From the NCBI RefSeq assembly GCF_037996825.1, contig NZ_JBBNAC010000001.1:2728001-2792000 (forward strand): 64,000 nucleotides of DNA, in the 5' to 3' direction. The stretch comes from Bdellovibrio sp. BCCA. Its GTDB lineage: Bacteria > Bdellovibrionota > Bdellovibrionia > Bdellovibrionales > Bdellovibrionaceae. The stretch's first letter is position 1. Each line of letters begins with the position of its first letter. The translations under genes were made by a program, and so were the position numbers. This document shows positions 27,652-35,381 of this stretch, piece by piece. A model generated the notes under the pieces. That model saw nothing but the letters and a program-made list of their open reading frames with translations. It did not search any database and was not told the DNA's origin.

Positions 27652-28473
27652 ATGAGTCCGTTGGTTGTTAAAGCAAACATCACTATGAAAACCTTGTGGA
27701 GCGTTTTGAAAGACACGCTTCAACAGATGCGCGATGGAGAGCTGGCTCTTGTCGCCGCTTCTTTGTCTTTTTCAACGGCCATTGCTTTGGTTCCTTTTAT
27801 TGCCGTGGTGCTAGCGACTTTTCAATCCATTGGTGGCCTTGAGGCTTTTTACCCTAAGGTCGAAGCCCTGCTTCTGGCGAATATGAGAGAAGCAGCAGGC
27901 AGTGACGTCACGAAGTTCATTCGTATTTTCTTAAAAAATATCAATGCCGGAAAATTAGGGACGACGGGAGCGGTATTTTTATTTATCACTTCGATTCGCC
28001 TGCTTCACGATATGGAAGTGGGAATTCACCGCGTATGGAATCAGCGTAACACGAGACCTTTTTACAAACGTCTGATCTATCAATGGGCTTTGATTCTTGT
28101 GATTCCCGTTTTTTTGGCGATCTACGTGGGCTTTACTTCCCTTGAACAATTTCAGTTCGTCCACCGAGTGGTGCCGGCTGCGGTTTCAAACTCTGTGGTT
28201 TTGGTCGGCACTTTGTTTTTGATTTATAAGCTAGTGCCCGATTTGCAAGTGCGCACGAAAGCGGCGTTTGTAAGTTCCTTATTAGCGGCTTTGACGTTGT
28301 ACGGAGTTCATAAAACTTACGCGATGCTGGCCATTAAGTTTTTTGCTTACAATAGAATCTATGGATCGTTTGCGGCTCTTCCGATTCTTTTGTTATGGAT
28401 TCTCACGATTTGGTACGTGATCTTAGGGGGAGTGGCTCTGTGTGCTTCCCTACAGAAACGACACGTTGCATAA
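27652..28473 (+). CDS. YihY/BrkB family inner-membrane protein
   Basis: A 273-residue protein with about six membrane helices. Family signs are LVAASLSFSTAIALVPFI near the N-terminus and the segment TGAVFLFITSIRLLHDMEVG with WNQRNTRPF after it. The ATG at 27685 (MKTLWSVLKD) is an alternative start. It follows the metallo-beta-lactamase gene by 24 bases and may be the last gene of that operon. Molecular function is unresolved for the family. Confidence 0.87.
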   Translation: MSPLVVKANITMKTLWSVLKDTLQQMRDGELALVAASLSFSTAIALVPFIAVVLATFQSIGGLEAFYPKVEALLLANMREAAGSDVTKFIRIFLKNINAGKLGTTGAVFLFITSIRLLHDMEVGIHRVWNQRNTRPFYKRLIYQWALILVIPVFLAIYVGFTSLEQFQFVHRVVPAAVSNSVVLVGTLFLIYKLVPDLQVRTKAAFVSSLLAALTLYGVHKTYAMLAIKFFAYNRIYGSFAALPILLLWILTIWYVILGGVALCASLQKRHVA

Positions 28474-28476
28474 AAA

Positions 28477-28553
28477 TGGTGATTCCGGTACGACTCGAAC
28501 GTACGACCCTCTCCTTAGAAGGGAGATGCTCTATCCAGCTGAGCTACGGAACC
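28477..28553 (-). tRNA. tRNA-Arg (anticodon UCU)
   Basis: A complete 77-base cloverleaf on the minus strand: acceptor GGTTCCG/CGGAATC (one G.T), D-stem GCTC/GAGC, anticodon stem TCTCC/GGAGA with loop CTTCTAA (anticodon at 28517-28519), 5-base variable loop, T-stem GTACG/CGTAC with TTCGAGT loop, discriminator A and an encoded CCA. It reads AGA (and AGG by wobble). Confidence 0.97.
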
Positions 28554-28580
28554 CCCGTATCACTTTGTCAGTGAACCTTC

Positions 28581-28609
28581 TTTATAGGGGTTTAAGCCCC
28601 TGATTTCAA
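28581..28609 (-). promoter_or_regulatory. Sigma-70 promoter of tRNA-Arg
   Basis: TTGAAA (28609-28604), a 17-base spacer and TATAAA (28586-28581) on the minus strand. The start would be near 28575, about 22 bases before the mature tRNA. The spacer contains the inverted repeat GGGGCTTAAACCCC. Confidence 0.75.
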
Positions 28610-28707
28610 GCACTTCTTTTGTATCTTTCCAAAGTCTCTATATAGTTCTACCCCCGTTTCAACTTCGACGCCAACGTAGGAACTATACAACGAAAGGAGA
28701 AATCCCG

Positions 28708-29037
28708 ATGAAAATTTCAAGACTTCTAACGACCGTTTTGGTTTCAACGTTGCCCTTTGCCACTGTTCAAGCAAAGGACTTCACAGGTTCTATTAAAGTG
28801 GATCGCTTTAAAACTTCAGACTACGCTTCACAAGCGAAAGTCAGCATGCAAGATGCCATTAACGCTGCTGAAAAAAAAGTTCCAGGGAAAGCCATCGAAG
28901 CCGAACTTGAAAGCGAACACGGCTACTTGATTTATGAAATCAAAGTGATGAAAGAAGATAAGAAGAAAGCGAAACTTAAAGTGGATGCCGGAAATCTTGC
29001 CATTCTCTCTATCGACGACCACGTTCTTACAGAATAA
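28708..29037 (+). CDS. Exported PepSY-domain protein
   Basis: A 109-residue periplasmic protein. Signal peptide MKISRLLTTVLVSTLPFATV then QA, cut before KDFTGS. The rest is one PepSY domain: VSMQDAINAAEKKVPGKAIE, then GYLIYEIKVMKED and a strand ending LAILSIDD. PepSY proteins often act as inhibitors or accessory factors of proteases or of redox membrane proteins. AAAGGAG lies 8-9 bases before ATG. It is a single gene ended by a strong hairpin. Confidence 0.85.
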   Translation: MKISRLLTTVLVSTLPFATVQAKDFTGSIKVDRFKTSDYASQAKVSMQDAINAAEKKVPGKAIEAELESEHGYLIYEIKVMKEDKKKAKLKVDAGNLAILSIDDHVLTE

Positions 29038-29043
29038 AAGCCA

Positions 29044-29072
29044 ACCGGCGCATTCACGCGCCGGTCTTCTTT
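29044..29072 (+). terminator. Rho-independent terminator between PepSY gene and ferroportin
   Basis: ACCGGCGC (29044-29051) / GCGCCGGT (29058-29065), 6-base loop, then CTTCTTT. It starts 7 bases after the PepSY stop and overlaps the last codons of the convergent ferroportin gene. A-rich sequence on the other side is short, so it acts best on the plus strand. Confidence 0.75.
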
Positions 29073-30352
29073 GACCACCTGATGAAGATCACATTCGCAA
29101 TCAACACAGCGGAGAGAGAGCCGTACACTAAGTATTTAAAATCTTCCGTATTAGGCAGCAGACTTCCCAAGGCAAACAACACAAGCGTTGCCAAAGTCGT
29201 CATAAGGTAGCTCAAAGAGTTCAGCTCTCCCCGCTTTGCTTCGGGAATAAGACGCTGGCGAAGTTCAAATTCGCCATTGGAAAATCCATAAAGTCCCACG
29301 CGAGATAAAAGAATAAATACCAGGAAAATGTAAACGGCCAAGTTTCCTTGAAAACTAAAAGCGATAATCGCGCCAATCAACATCACACCTTGAAACGCAA
29401 GATGTGCCTTTGAGCTTTTAATAATTCCTATTTTTTCAACCAGCATTGGAAAACTCAATGTCGACAGCAAACCAAACATGGCACCAAGTCCCCGAAACAA
29501 GCCGATTTCTGATTCCGGCAAGGCCATTTGGTCTTTCAAATATCCGGCCAACAAAACGCCGTGAGGACTTAGAACGGATAACCACAACAACGCATAACTA
29601 AAGATCAAAGGAAAAATGGGATTCGTTAAAGCCTTTTTCAAATCAATCTGAAAAAGATCTTTCCAACTTTCAGTCCCGCTGTTTATCTGCTTCTTCACAT
29701 TCGAACTATTCACGACGTTCTTAAGCAAAAGATATTCGGGAACAAAAGAAATCAAATTCCACGCAGCAATCATAAAGAGCCCAAAAAGATGAATAGAGGA
29801 AAGATCAATGGCATAAATAATTCCCGCCACTATAGGAGCTCCCACTTCCGTGCCAAGATCAATTCTTCTTAGCCAACTGTTAAACCAAGTAAGACGCTCA
29901 CTTGAAACCAACAATGGAGCCAAATCATTTCCCACGGCAATATCCGTGATGACAGAGCCTAACGACGCGAAAATTCCAAAAAAGCAAAGAACCGCAAAAA
30001 GCAGCAGTATCGATGGATCCGATAAAGACAAACCTGCGTGACTCGTCTTATCCAGATACCAAAAGCAAAAGATTCCTCCGAGGACCGCGAAGAATTGAAT
30101 CCAGACTCCCGCCGCGACCACACGACTTCGCTGATTTGAATCAATCCACTTTCCAGCCGAAGTCGTTAGAAGAAAAGTTCCGATCTTAACCATCAGGTAA
30201 TAAAGGGCGGCGATTTGCAACCGACCTGGAAACACATGCAGTAATGCAAAAGGAATTACAAAATCCCAAGCCTGATCGCCAGAGCGAGTTAAGAATCTAC
30301 CTAAGAGCAATTTTCGTTCAATATTAAAAAACTTTATCACAGTGTTTGACAT
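29054..30352 (-). CDS. Ferroportin (SLC40-type divalent metal exporter)
   Basis: A 432-residue membrane protein of 12 helices. It closely resembles the structurally known Bdellovibrio bacteriovorus ferroportin: LTRSGDQAWDF near the N-terminus, WNLISFVPEYLLL in the middle, RVGLYGFSNGEFELRQRL near the end. Metal-site residues corresponding to Thr20, Asp24, Asn196, Ser199 and Phe200 of that protein are present as Thr22, Asp26, Asn199, Ser202 and Phe203. It exports Fe2+ and similar ions. It is divergent from a CsoR-type repressor and its ATG is only 2 bases from the palindromic operator, so regulation by that repressor is very likely. Confidence 0.93.
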   Translation of the reverse strand: MSNTVIKFFNIERKLLLGRFLTRSGDQAWDFVIPFALLHVFPGRLQIAALYYLMVKIGTFLLTTSAGKWIDSNQRSRVVAAGVWIQFFAVLGGIFCFWYLDKTSHAGLSLSDPSILLLFAVLCFFGIFASLGSVITDIAVGNDLAPLLVSSERLTWFNSWLRRIDLGTEVGAPIVAGIIYAIDLSSIHLFGLFMIAAWNLISFVPEYLLLKNVVNSSNVKKQINSGTESWKDLFQIDLKKALTNPIFPLIFSYALLWLSVLSPHGVLLAGYLKDQMALPESEIGLFRGLGAMFGLLSTLSFPMLVEKIGIIKSSKAHLAFQGVMLIGAIIAFSFQGNLAVYIFLVFILLSRVGLYGFSNGEFELRQRLIPEAKRGELNSLSYLMTTLATLVLFALGSLLPNTEDFKYLVYGSLSAVLIANVIFIRWSKKTGA

Positions 30353-30375
30353 CCTATCCCCGGGGAGGGGATACT
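30346..30375 (+). promoter_or_regulatory. CsoR-type operator inside the csoR-like gene promoter
   Basis: A perfect -35 TTGACA (30346-30351), 18-base spacer and -10 GATACT (30370-30375). The spacer holds the inverted repeat TATCCCC (30355-30361) / GGGGATA (30367-30373) around GGGGA. CsoR/RcnR-family repressors bind such G/C-tract palindromes. A bound repressor would block this promoter and the region just before the ferroportin ATG at 30352. Confidence 0.8.
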
Positions 30376-30384
30376 CATATCCGT

Positions 30385-30642
30385 ATGAGCCACAAAAAGC
30401 AACATCTCAGTCATAAAGAAGTCTCGAAAAGACTCAAAAGAGCAAAGGGACATCTCGAAAAAGTCATTCAAATGCTCGAAGACGAACTGCCTTGCGTCGA
30501 CGTTGCACGACAGCTTCACGCCGTCTCTAACGCTATTATTGCCGCTAAAGGCACATACATTCACGATCACATTGAACATTGCTTGGATGGCAAGCATGTC
30601 GACTTGGAAGAACTTAAAGAGATTACGAAATATATTTCATAA
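30385..30642 (+). CDS. CsoR/RcnR family metal-sensing repressor
   Basis: An 85-residue all-helical repressor (DUF156). The start at 30385 gives MSHKKQHLSH; a longer start upstream would run through the promoter. Cys37, His62 and Cys66 occur with the spacing of the Cys-His-Cys site of copper-sensing CsoR (Cys, +25 His, +4 Cys); extra His residues at 3, 7, 10, 60 and 65 could suit nickel or cobalt. The family releases DNA upon metal binding. The neighbour across the operator is ferroportin, so it most likely derepresses metal export. Which metal is sensed is open. Confidence 0.9.
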   Translation: MSHKKQHLSHKEVSKRLKRAKGHLEKVIQMLEDELPCVDVARQLHAVSNAIIAAKGTYIHDHIEHCLDGKHVDLEELKEITKYIS

Positions 30643-30717
30643 GAGCACGTCATCTAAAAGGTCACGTCTTTTAGCAATCTCAACATGCCTGGCGCTGGAT
30701 ACTCAAAAGTATTAACT

Positions 30718-32592
30718 CTACCTGATATAGTTCACGGCATTTGCTGGCATCACAACTGGAGCGTCCTGACATTTTTCAGGACGACTTCCAAGAGTCATCG
30801 TCGAGGCAACGCCGGCCCCTGTGAATTTCATAATGATCGTCAGAGGACTTCCTATCAAACCGTTCAAATCCACCGTTGACGTGCCCTTGGTGTCATAACA
30901 GTAAAGAATATCGGGCTTGGTCTTTTCAAAAGGGACATTGATATTCGCATCGGCAATTTCGCTGTTAATATAAAACCCCCAATTTCCGTTAGCACCTTCC
31001 GGACCTTTTGTTCCGATACTGAAAACTTGCAGCTTCGGATCTAAAACATTCCACGTTAATACCGTGTGAAGACCAAAGTTCTCAAATTCCTTTCCCGTTG
31101 ATTCTGCCCAGAACCAATAACCGCGCGCCGTCCCTTCCATATCCATCGCGACAGTTCCGCATCTTCCTTTGCCTTGTGCTTTATCGGCATCGTTAGCAAT
31201 GGATTTTTGTTTTCCAGTGTAATCACTAAAACGAAGATTGAAGAGATTGCCTAAGCCCGGAACAGCGTAATCCGCCGGACACACAGCGTGTGTATCCCAA
31301 GAATTATGACGACTTGGGTTGATAAAAGATGTTGGCGCTTTCATATCCAGCGTCGTCATGTCCAAAGCAATAGCACCGTTGGGATTTTGAAAACTTCCCA
31401 GAACATCCATCGTTGTCACCGGGATATTGACCTTAAGATGACAGTTCACAAAGAAAGCACTTCCCTCTAAATAAGGCTCATCACATTGACCCTTGTCAAA
31501 GTTTTGATCTTGCAGACTTTGCAATTTCGGATTTTCCAAATACAGATTATGGACGTGAGCAAAATGCACAATAATATCTGAACAGCTTTGCAGCATGAGC
31601 TGATAATCATGGAAATCAAATGCCGTTGTACCATCAGGATTTTTCTTAGGCTGTCCCGTCGCTTCGTCCTTAGGCGCTCTTCGCGTAAGAATCGCTTCCG
31701 TGAGTCTTCCGTTTAGCGGAGAAATCAAAAGCGCATAGTGATTTTGATTGTGATAAAAATAAACATGGGAAGTTGGGAAAAGATGTCCTCCCTGCCTTGA
31801 GCCTCCTAAAGGAATAAGACCTTCAAAATATTCCGTCTCAATGGGAGAGCGTTGAATCACCTGAGGAGAGGTGCAAGAGGGCAAACTCTGCATTTCAGTG
31901 CTCACTCTTTTCCAACTCATCGGAGTGATGAAAACAATTTTAGAAACTGTCGTTAACTCCGCAACCGTGATCCATTGTTTATCCAATAACAATTGCAAAG
32001 GTCCGATTTTCTGCCCAGCGTTTGCCAGCTTTTGCTGATCTTGCAAATAAGTCTGACAATTCGTCCCTGTACCTGAATCCTTTAACTCGATTGTTTTCGT
32101 GAAAATAAAGACACCTTTGTCACTGCTTGAAAAATCCGCCTTGAGCTGAGACGTCATTTGCAAAAGACATCCGTATTTAGAATCAATGGAATCCGAGCTC
32201 ACTTCTGCAAGCGATGTACCTTGAAAGTTTTGAAACACAGGTTGCAAAACGACTTCAACGGGATTGTTTTTAAAACCCAGATCGATCAGACCAAAACGTG
32301 CCGTGGCTTTATCCTGCAAGTATTCAATATCGATATTCCCAATTGGCTTTTTAAACGGAACTTCATTCGGCAATTGATCCAGAGGCGAATTGAAATTTTT
32401 TGCACCAATTACAACTTCAACGTTGGGATTCGCCACATCCAAACTCCAAGTTCCTTGGGGATTAAAAACACCAAGAGGTCCGGGTGGAGGTGGTGCTGGC
32501 AAAGGAGTGGGCGGATTCTTCACGGAAGATCCTCCACAACCAGTCAGAGTGAAAACAAGTGCTGCTACGACGACGTTATGAAAATGTCTCAT
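30718..32592 (-). CDS. Large lipoprotein of unknown function
   Basis: A 624-residue protein. Signal peptide with lipobox LTGC (Cys19), followed by GGSS and a Pro-rich linker (PPTPLPAPPPPGPLG). The mature part has regular beta patterns and about ten cysteines, several paired within short distance (LQMTSQLK region, YLQDQQK, CSDIIVHF, GQCDEPYLEGSAFFVNC). No known domain was recognised. It is 23 bases downstream of a pilin-like gene on the same strand and probably shares its transcript. It likely lies in the outer membrane facing the periplasm or surface. Confidence 0.8.
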   Translation of the reverse strand: MRHFHNVVVAALVFTLTGCGGSSVKNPPTPLPAPPPPGPLGVFNPQGTWSLDVANPNVEVVIGAKNFNSPLDQLPNEVPFKKPIGNIDIEYLQDKATARFGLIDLGFKNNPVEVVLQPVFQNFQGTSLAEVSSDSIDSKYGCLLQMTSQLKADFSSSDKGVFIFTKTIELKDSGTGTNCQTYLQDQQKLANAGQKIGPLQLLLDKQWITVAELTTVSKIVFITPMSWKRVSTEMQSLPSCTSPQVIQRSPIETEYFEGLIPLGGSRQGGHLFPTSHVYFYHNQNHYALLISPLNGRLTEAILTRRAPKDEATGQPKKNPDGTTAFDFHDYQLMLQSCSDIIVHFAHVHNLYLENPKLQSLQDQNFDKGQCDEPYLEGSAFFVNCHLKVNIPVTTMDVLGSFQNPNGAIALDMTTLDMKAPTSFINPSRHNSWDTHAVCPADYAVPGLGNLFNLRFSDYTGKQKSIANDADKAQGKGRCGTVAMDMEGTARGYWFWAESTGKEFENFGLHTVLTWNVLDPKLQVFSIGTKGPEGANGNWGFYINSEIADANINVPFEKTKPDILYCYDTKGTSTVDLNGLIGSPLTIIMKFTGAGVASTMTLGSRPEKCQDAPVVMPANAVNYIR

Positions 32593-32615
32593 AACAAAAA
32601 GTGTAGCGAAGAAAC

Positions 32616-33440
32616 TTATTGTAAATCAAAACAAACAGCAACGCACGCGACCTGCCCACATCCCATGGGAGCATAACCACGCCATGAAGTCCCATCTGCC
32701 TGGACTCGACATTTGTAATCTCCTGCGGCCACAGCCGTTGACCCCACATCATCGTCTGTCGCCGTCAATGTGCAAATTCGATTGGCCTGCAACGACTTTA
32801 AAAGAAGACCACCCGACGGTGTCGCACAAAAAGGATGATAAGTGACGTTTGCAAACTGTGGAACGTGTTCACCAAGACAATTCATAATTCGCGCGGCGGA
32901 AGGATTGCTGTTATCCACCGTCAGCACTGTTGAAACCGTGACGGGTTTCAGCGCGCGCACCAAACGGTCGGAATCAAAATGCACTTCCCAACGACCAATG
33001 TAGGTGCCACCACTTCCGCTTTCAATTTTGAGACGAATCAGATTAGGAACCAGCGATGAATTGCCAGAGAGAGGTTGATTTAATTGTGCGACTACGGGAC
33101 CTGGAGTCGCTCCATTTACTTGTGCATAAAGAGGACGCGAAGGAGTTACATATTGTGGAGTTGTTGGTGACAATGCCGTTGAATTGAATGTCAAAGCCGT
33201 TGGATTATTCAAAATGAACTTACAGGTGGTTCCATCCATCATCGCCGACTGCAGGAGTTTTTCAAAATCCATGGAAGCTAGCTTTTCAGTAATCGCACGA
33301 CTTTCCCGTTGTTGTTGCACCTGCATCGAAGCAAATCCGGCCATAATGATCGCCATGATTCCAACGCTCACTAAAAGTTCAACTAAAGACATCCCATTTT
33401 GATTCAACAAGAGACAAGCTCGACGAGCAGACACGTTCAT
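32616..33440 (-). CDS. Type IV pilin-like protein (prepilin N-terminus)
   Basis: A 274-residue protein with a class III signal: leader of 16 residues ending NQNG, cleavage before MSLVELLVSVGIMAIIMAG; Glu at +5 is present. The rest is a globular domain with cysteines in pairs near the end (MGCGQVACVAVCFDLQ). It would be processed by PilD-type peptidase and join a type IV pilus or type II secretion pseudopilus as a minor subunit. AGGAGTCCAATC precedes ATG. No other pilus gene is near. Confidence 0.85.
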   Translation of the reverse strand: MNVSARRACLLLNQNGMSLVELLVSVGIMAIIMAGFASMQVQQQRESRAITEKLASMDFEKLLQSAMMDGTTCKFILNNPTALTFNSTALSPTTPQYVTPSRPLYAQVNGATPGPVVAQLNQPLSGNSSLVPNLIRLKIESGSGGTYIGRWEVHFDSDRLVRALKPVTVSTVLTVDNSNPSAARIMNCLGEHVPQFANVTYHPFCATPSGGLLLKSLQANRICTLTATDDDVGSTAVAAGDYKCRVQADGTSWRGYAPMGCGQVACVAVCFDLQ

Positions 33441-33514
33441 GATTGGACTCCTACTCTGGTATCGGCATTATTCGCGTACAATTAAAAAAGAGTTTCTCTA
33501 ATTATCAAACTGAG

Positions 33515-33805
33515 ATGATTTTTTCCGGCCTCTTTCAAGGGCCCAAGTGCGCCTCCCTGCCTTGCAGGCTTTCTGTGAACTTCCCAAAGGCGAACTTTTC
33601 TGGCGCCAACCTGCAAAAATCCAGCTTTCAGTCATCACTGCTTACGGGGGCTTCTTTTGCAAACGCCAATTTAGAAAAAGCCGACTTCAGAAACGCAAAA
33701 AATTATTTTATCGATCCGCGCTTCGTAAAAATGAAAGAAGCGCAGTTTTCGTTTCCAGAAGCTATTGTTCTCTTGCAGGCTCTAGGTGTCCTGGTGGAGT
33801 TCTAG
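33515..33805 (+). pseudogene. Pentapeptide-repeat protein, probably 5'-truncated
   Basis: About 96 codons from ATG at 33515 (an open frame reaches back to a TTG at 33443). A(N/D)(F/L)XX repeats are clear: ANFSGANLQKSSFQSSLLTG, ASFANANLEKADFRNAKNY, then the family C-terminal cap AQFSFPEAIVLLQALGV. Such proteins normally have many more repeats and no start like this one; the N-terminal part (FQGPKCASLPCRLS) has no repeats and the start has no Shine-Dalgarno. It overlaps the convergent exported-protein gene by 44 bases. It may be a decayed gene; a short functional protein is possible. Confidence 0.5.
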
Positions 33806-34124
33806 TGCTACAAAGCACTTCGACAACATCACCATCGTAAGCAAGATAACTGTGACCATAAGTATTAAAAGACAAGATGGCTCCTCTTGAAGAAGAACCA
33901 TTGATATCGGAATCATTCACCGATACAACTTTGGAATCATCCCGGTAAAGGATAAGATAGGTTTCGGCCGCTCGTTTTGCCATACGGACCGTGAGCGTTT
34001 CTTCTCCACCATCCTGAACGATGGAAACTTCCAAAGATTTAGCTGCATTCGTACACAAGAGCTCAGTGGCTTGGCTTACTGAACTCACACTTAAAATTCC
34101 CATGAAGATATAAAACAGTTTCAT
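33762..34124 (-). CDS. Small exported protein of unknown function
   Basis: A 120-residue protein. The start at 34124 has GGAGG 5 bases upstream and gives signal peptide MKLFYIFMGILSVSSVSQA, cut before TELLCTN. The mature domain is a small beta-rich fold with Cys near both ends (LLCTNAAK and VEVLCSTR), likely a disulfide. Its 3' end overlaps the pentapeptide fragment on the other strand. No family was recognised. Confidence 0.72.
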   Translation of the reverse strand: MKLFYIFMGILSVSSVSQATELLCTNAAKSLEVSIVQDGGEETLTVRMAKRAAETYLILYRDDSKVVSVNDSDINGSSSRGAILSFNTYGHSYLAYDGDVVEVLCSTRTPPGHLEPAREQ

Positions 34125-34544
34125 TCGTTCCTCCGCCGCCACCTCATACAACGAAGCTATTGTTTCTGAGAAGCCTTGACCGTTTCGCTTGTTTTCTTAC
34201 AAGGAGTTGCAACTTTGGCTTTCGCTCTATTTCATCGAACAGTTTGAAATTTCCGACGGAGTTTTGCTTTTGACAAATTCGCCGAAGCGTATCAATTTGA
34301 GCCCGTATTTCCGCATCCTTTCGCTCCGCTTGTCTTCCCTAATTTCTAGATGAGTGGGGCTTTTTTTTATTCTCGTTGTTCGATTGAAAACAAGAAACAC
34401 AAATCCATTTTTTCCCTCTTTGTTGGCATCAAATACGCATCCCTTTTCTTTTGTAAACAACAGGTGAAATACGGCGGACATGAGCCGTAAAGCGCGCAAA
34501 AACGCTCCCACCTGTAAAGTTTGTGTACTGAGAAGGAGAGAGAA
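34125..34544. other. 420-base stretch without a supported gene; contains structured leader
   Basis: AT-rich intergenic DNA between divergent exported-protein genes. One open frame on the minus strand (34227-34511) has no Shine-Dalgarno, a basic random-looking product and is not supported. The right end (34460-34515) can fold as described separately. No promoter with both elements was clear. Confidence 0.6.
34460..34515 (+). promoter_or_regulatory. Possible three-way-junction leader RNA before lysozyme-like gene
   Basis: Nested pairings on the plus strand: ACAGGTG (34460-34466) with CACCTGT (34509-34515); inside, TACGGC (34470-34475) with GCCGTA (34484-34489) and AGCG (34491-34494) with CGCT (34503-34506), both with 8-base loops. 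The Shine-Dalgarno AGAAGGAGAG starts 16 bases further on. It matches no riboswitch class that I know. Confidence 0.4.
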
Positions 34545-35342
34545 ATGAAATCGAAAATTGCCGTTATTGCCCTTGCGTGGACGTTACTACCCCTTCCTGC
34601 TTTAAGTTCCGGTTCGCGATCCGCGACCGAAGCGTCTCACTGTGAGACATGCACCATTCAAACATCTGCAGGTCCGCGCATGAAAAATAATTTGCCGTTC
34701 GTCGCAGCAACGCTGACTGATATCAACGACAAATTGGATTGGGGCGCGAAGTGCGAAAACTTCGTTGACGACGAAAAGATGGGTGCCTGGGCGAAGGACA
34801 TTCGCGGGATCTATCTTTCAAGCGATTTTAAGAATCTTGACGAAGGCGCTCGCGACATTCACCGCTTGTGTCCGACATATAGTGAAATGAAACCCACAGA
34901 TAAAGCCAACTTCTGGGTGCTGGTCATCAACGCCATGGCTCACTATGAAAGTACTTGCGATAAAACGGAAACTGCTAAAGGACCTAACGGAAGCCTCATC
35001 GGTCTTTTGCAACTGCACCACGGTAAAGAAGGCGTCTATTCAAAAGGATGCTCAAATGGCGACGGCAATACGGCGCAAGGAACTTTCCGCTGCGCACTTT
35101 CCATGCTCAACGATCAGCTTCGCCGTGACGACAATCTTTTTAGCAACAAGTCTTACTGGGATGTTTTAAGACCGAAAGCAGCCAGCAAGCGTGTACCTAG
35201 AATCACCAAAGCCATTCAAACTTACACACCTTGCTTTGATGAATCAAAACTCAACGTCAGACAAGCTTCAAACAACGATCAGGAAATCTTCGAAGCACTT
35301 AAGGCGATGGAAATCAGAAAAACAGATTCTTACGATATGTAA
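34545..35342 (+). CDS. Exported lysozyme-like protein, putative
   Basis: A 265-residue secreted protein. ATG at 34545 is chosen because AAGGAGAGAG precedes it and the signal peptide (MKSKIAVIALAWTLLPLPAL then SSG) follows. The part AMAHYESTCDKTETA then GSLIGLLQLHH resembles the catalytic Glu (Glu135) and GLMQL-type segment of lytic transglycosylases and goose-type lysozymes. Eight or so cysteines suggest disulfides. If so it cleaves peptidoglycan glycan, possibly of prey. The assignment is by motif only. It ends at a strong hairpin. Confidence 0.6.
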   Translation: MKSKIAVIALAWTLLPLPALSSGSRSATEASHCETCTIQTSAGPRMKNNLPFVAATLTDINDKLDWGAKCENFVDDEKMGAWAKDIRGIYLSSDFKNLDEGARDIHRLCPTYSEMKPTDKANFWVLVINAMAHYESTCDKTETAKGPNGSLIGLLQLHHGKEGVYSKGCSNGDGNTAQGTFRCALSMLNDQLRRDDNLFSNKSYWDVLRPKAASKRVPRITKAIQTYTPCFDESKLNVRQASNNDQEIFEALKAMEIRKTDSYDM

Positions 35343-35349
35343 GAAATGA

Positions 35350-35381
35350 AAAAACGGGATAAGAAATTATCCCGTTTTCTT
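35350..35381. terminator. Bidirectional terminator between lysozyme-like and TIGR02147 genes
   Basis: AACGGGATAA (35354-35363) / TTATCCCGTT (35368-35377) with GAAA loop, A-run before and TTCTTT after. The stop codon of the minus-strand TIGR02147 gene lies inside the right arm. Confidence 0.88.

Noticed and set aside
34227-34511. Minus-strand open frame of 94 codons
   Set aside because: No Shine-Dalgarno, no recognisable domain, basic and irregular product; it runs across the structured leader of the neighbouring gene.
34460-34515. c-di-GMP (GEMM) riboswitch as explanation of the leader
   Set aside because: The conserved GEMM core sequences and tetraloop/receptor pattern are absent; only the general shape is similar.
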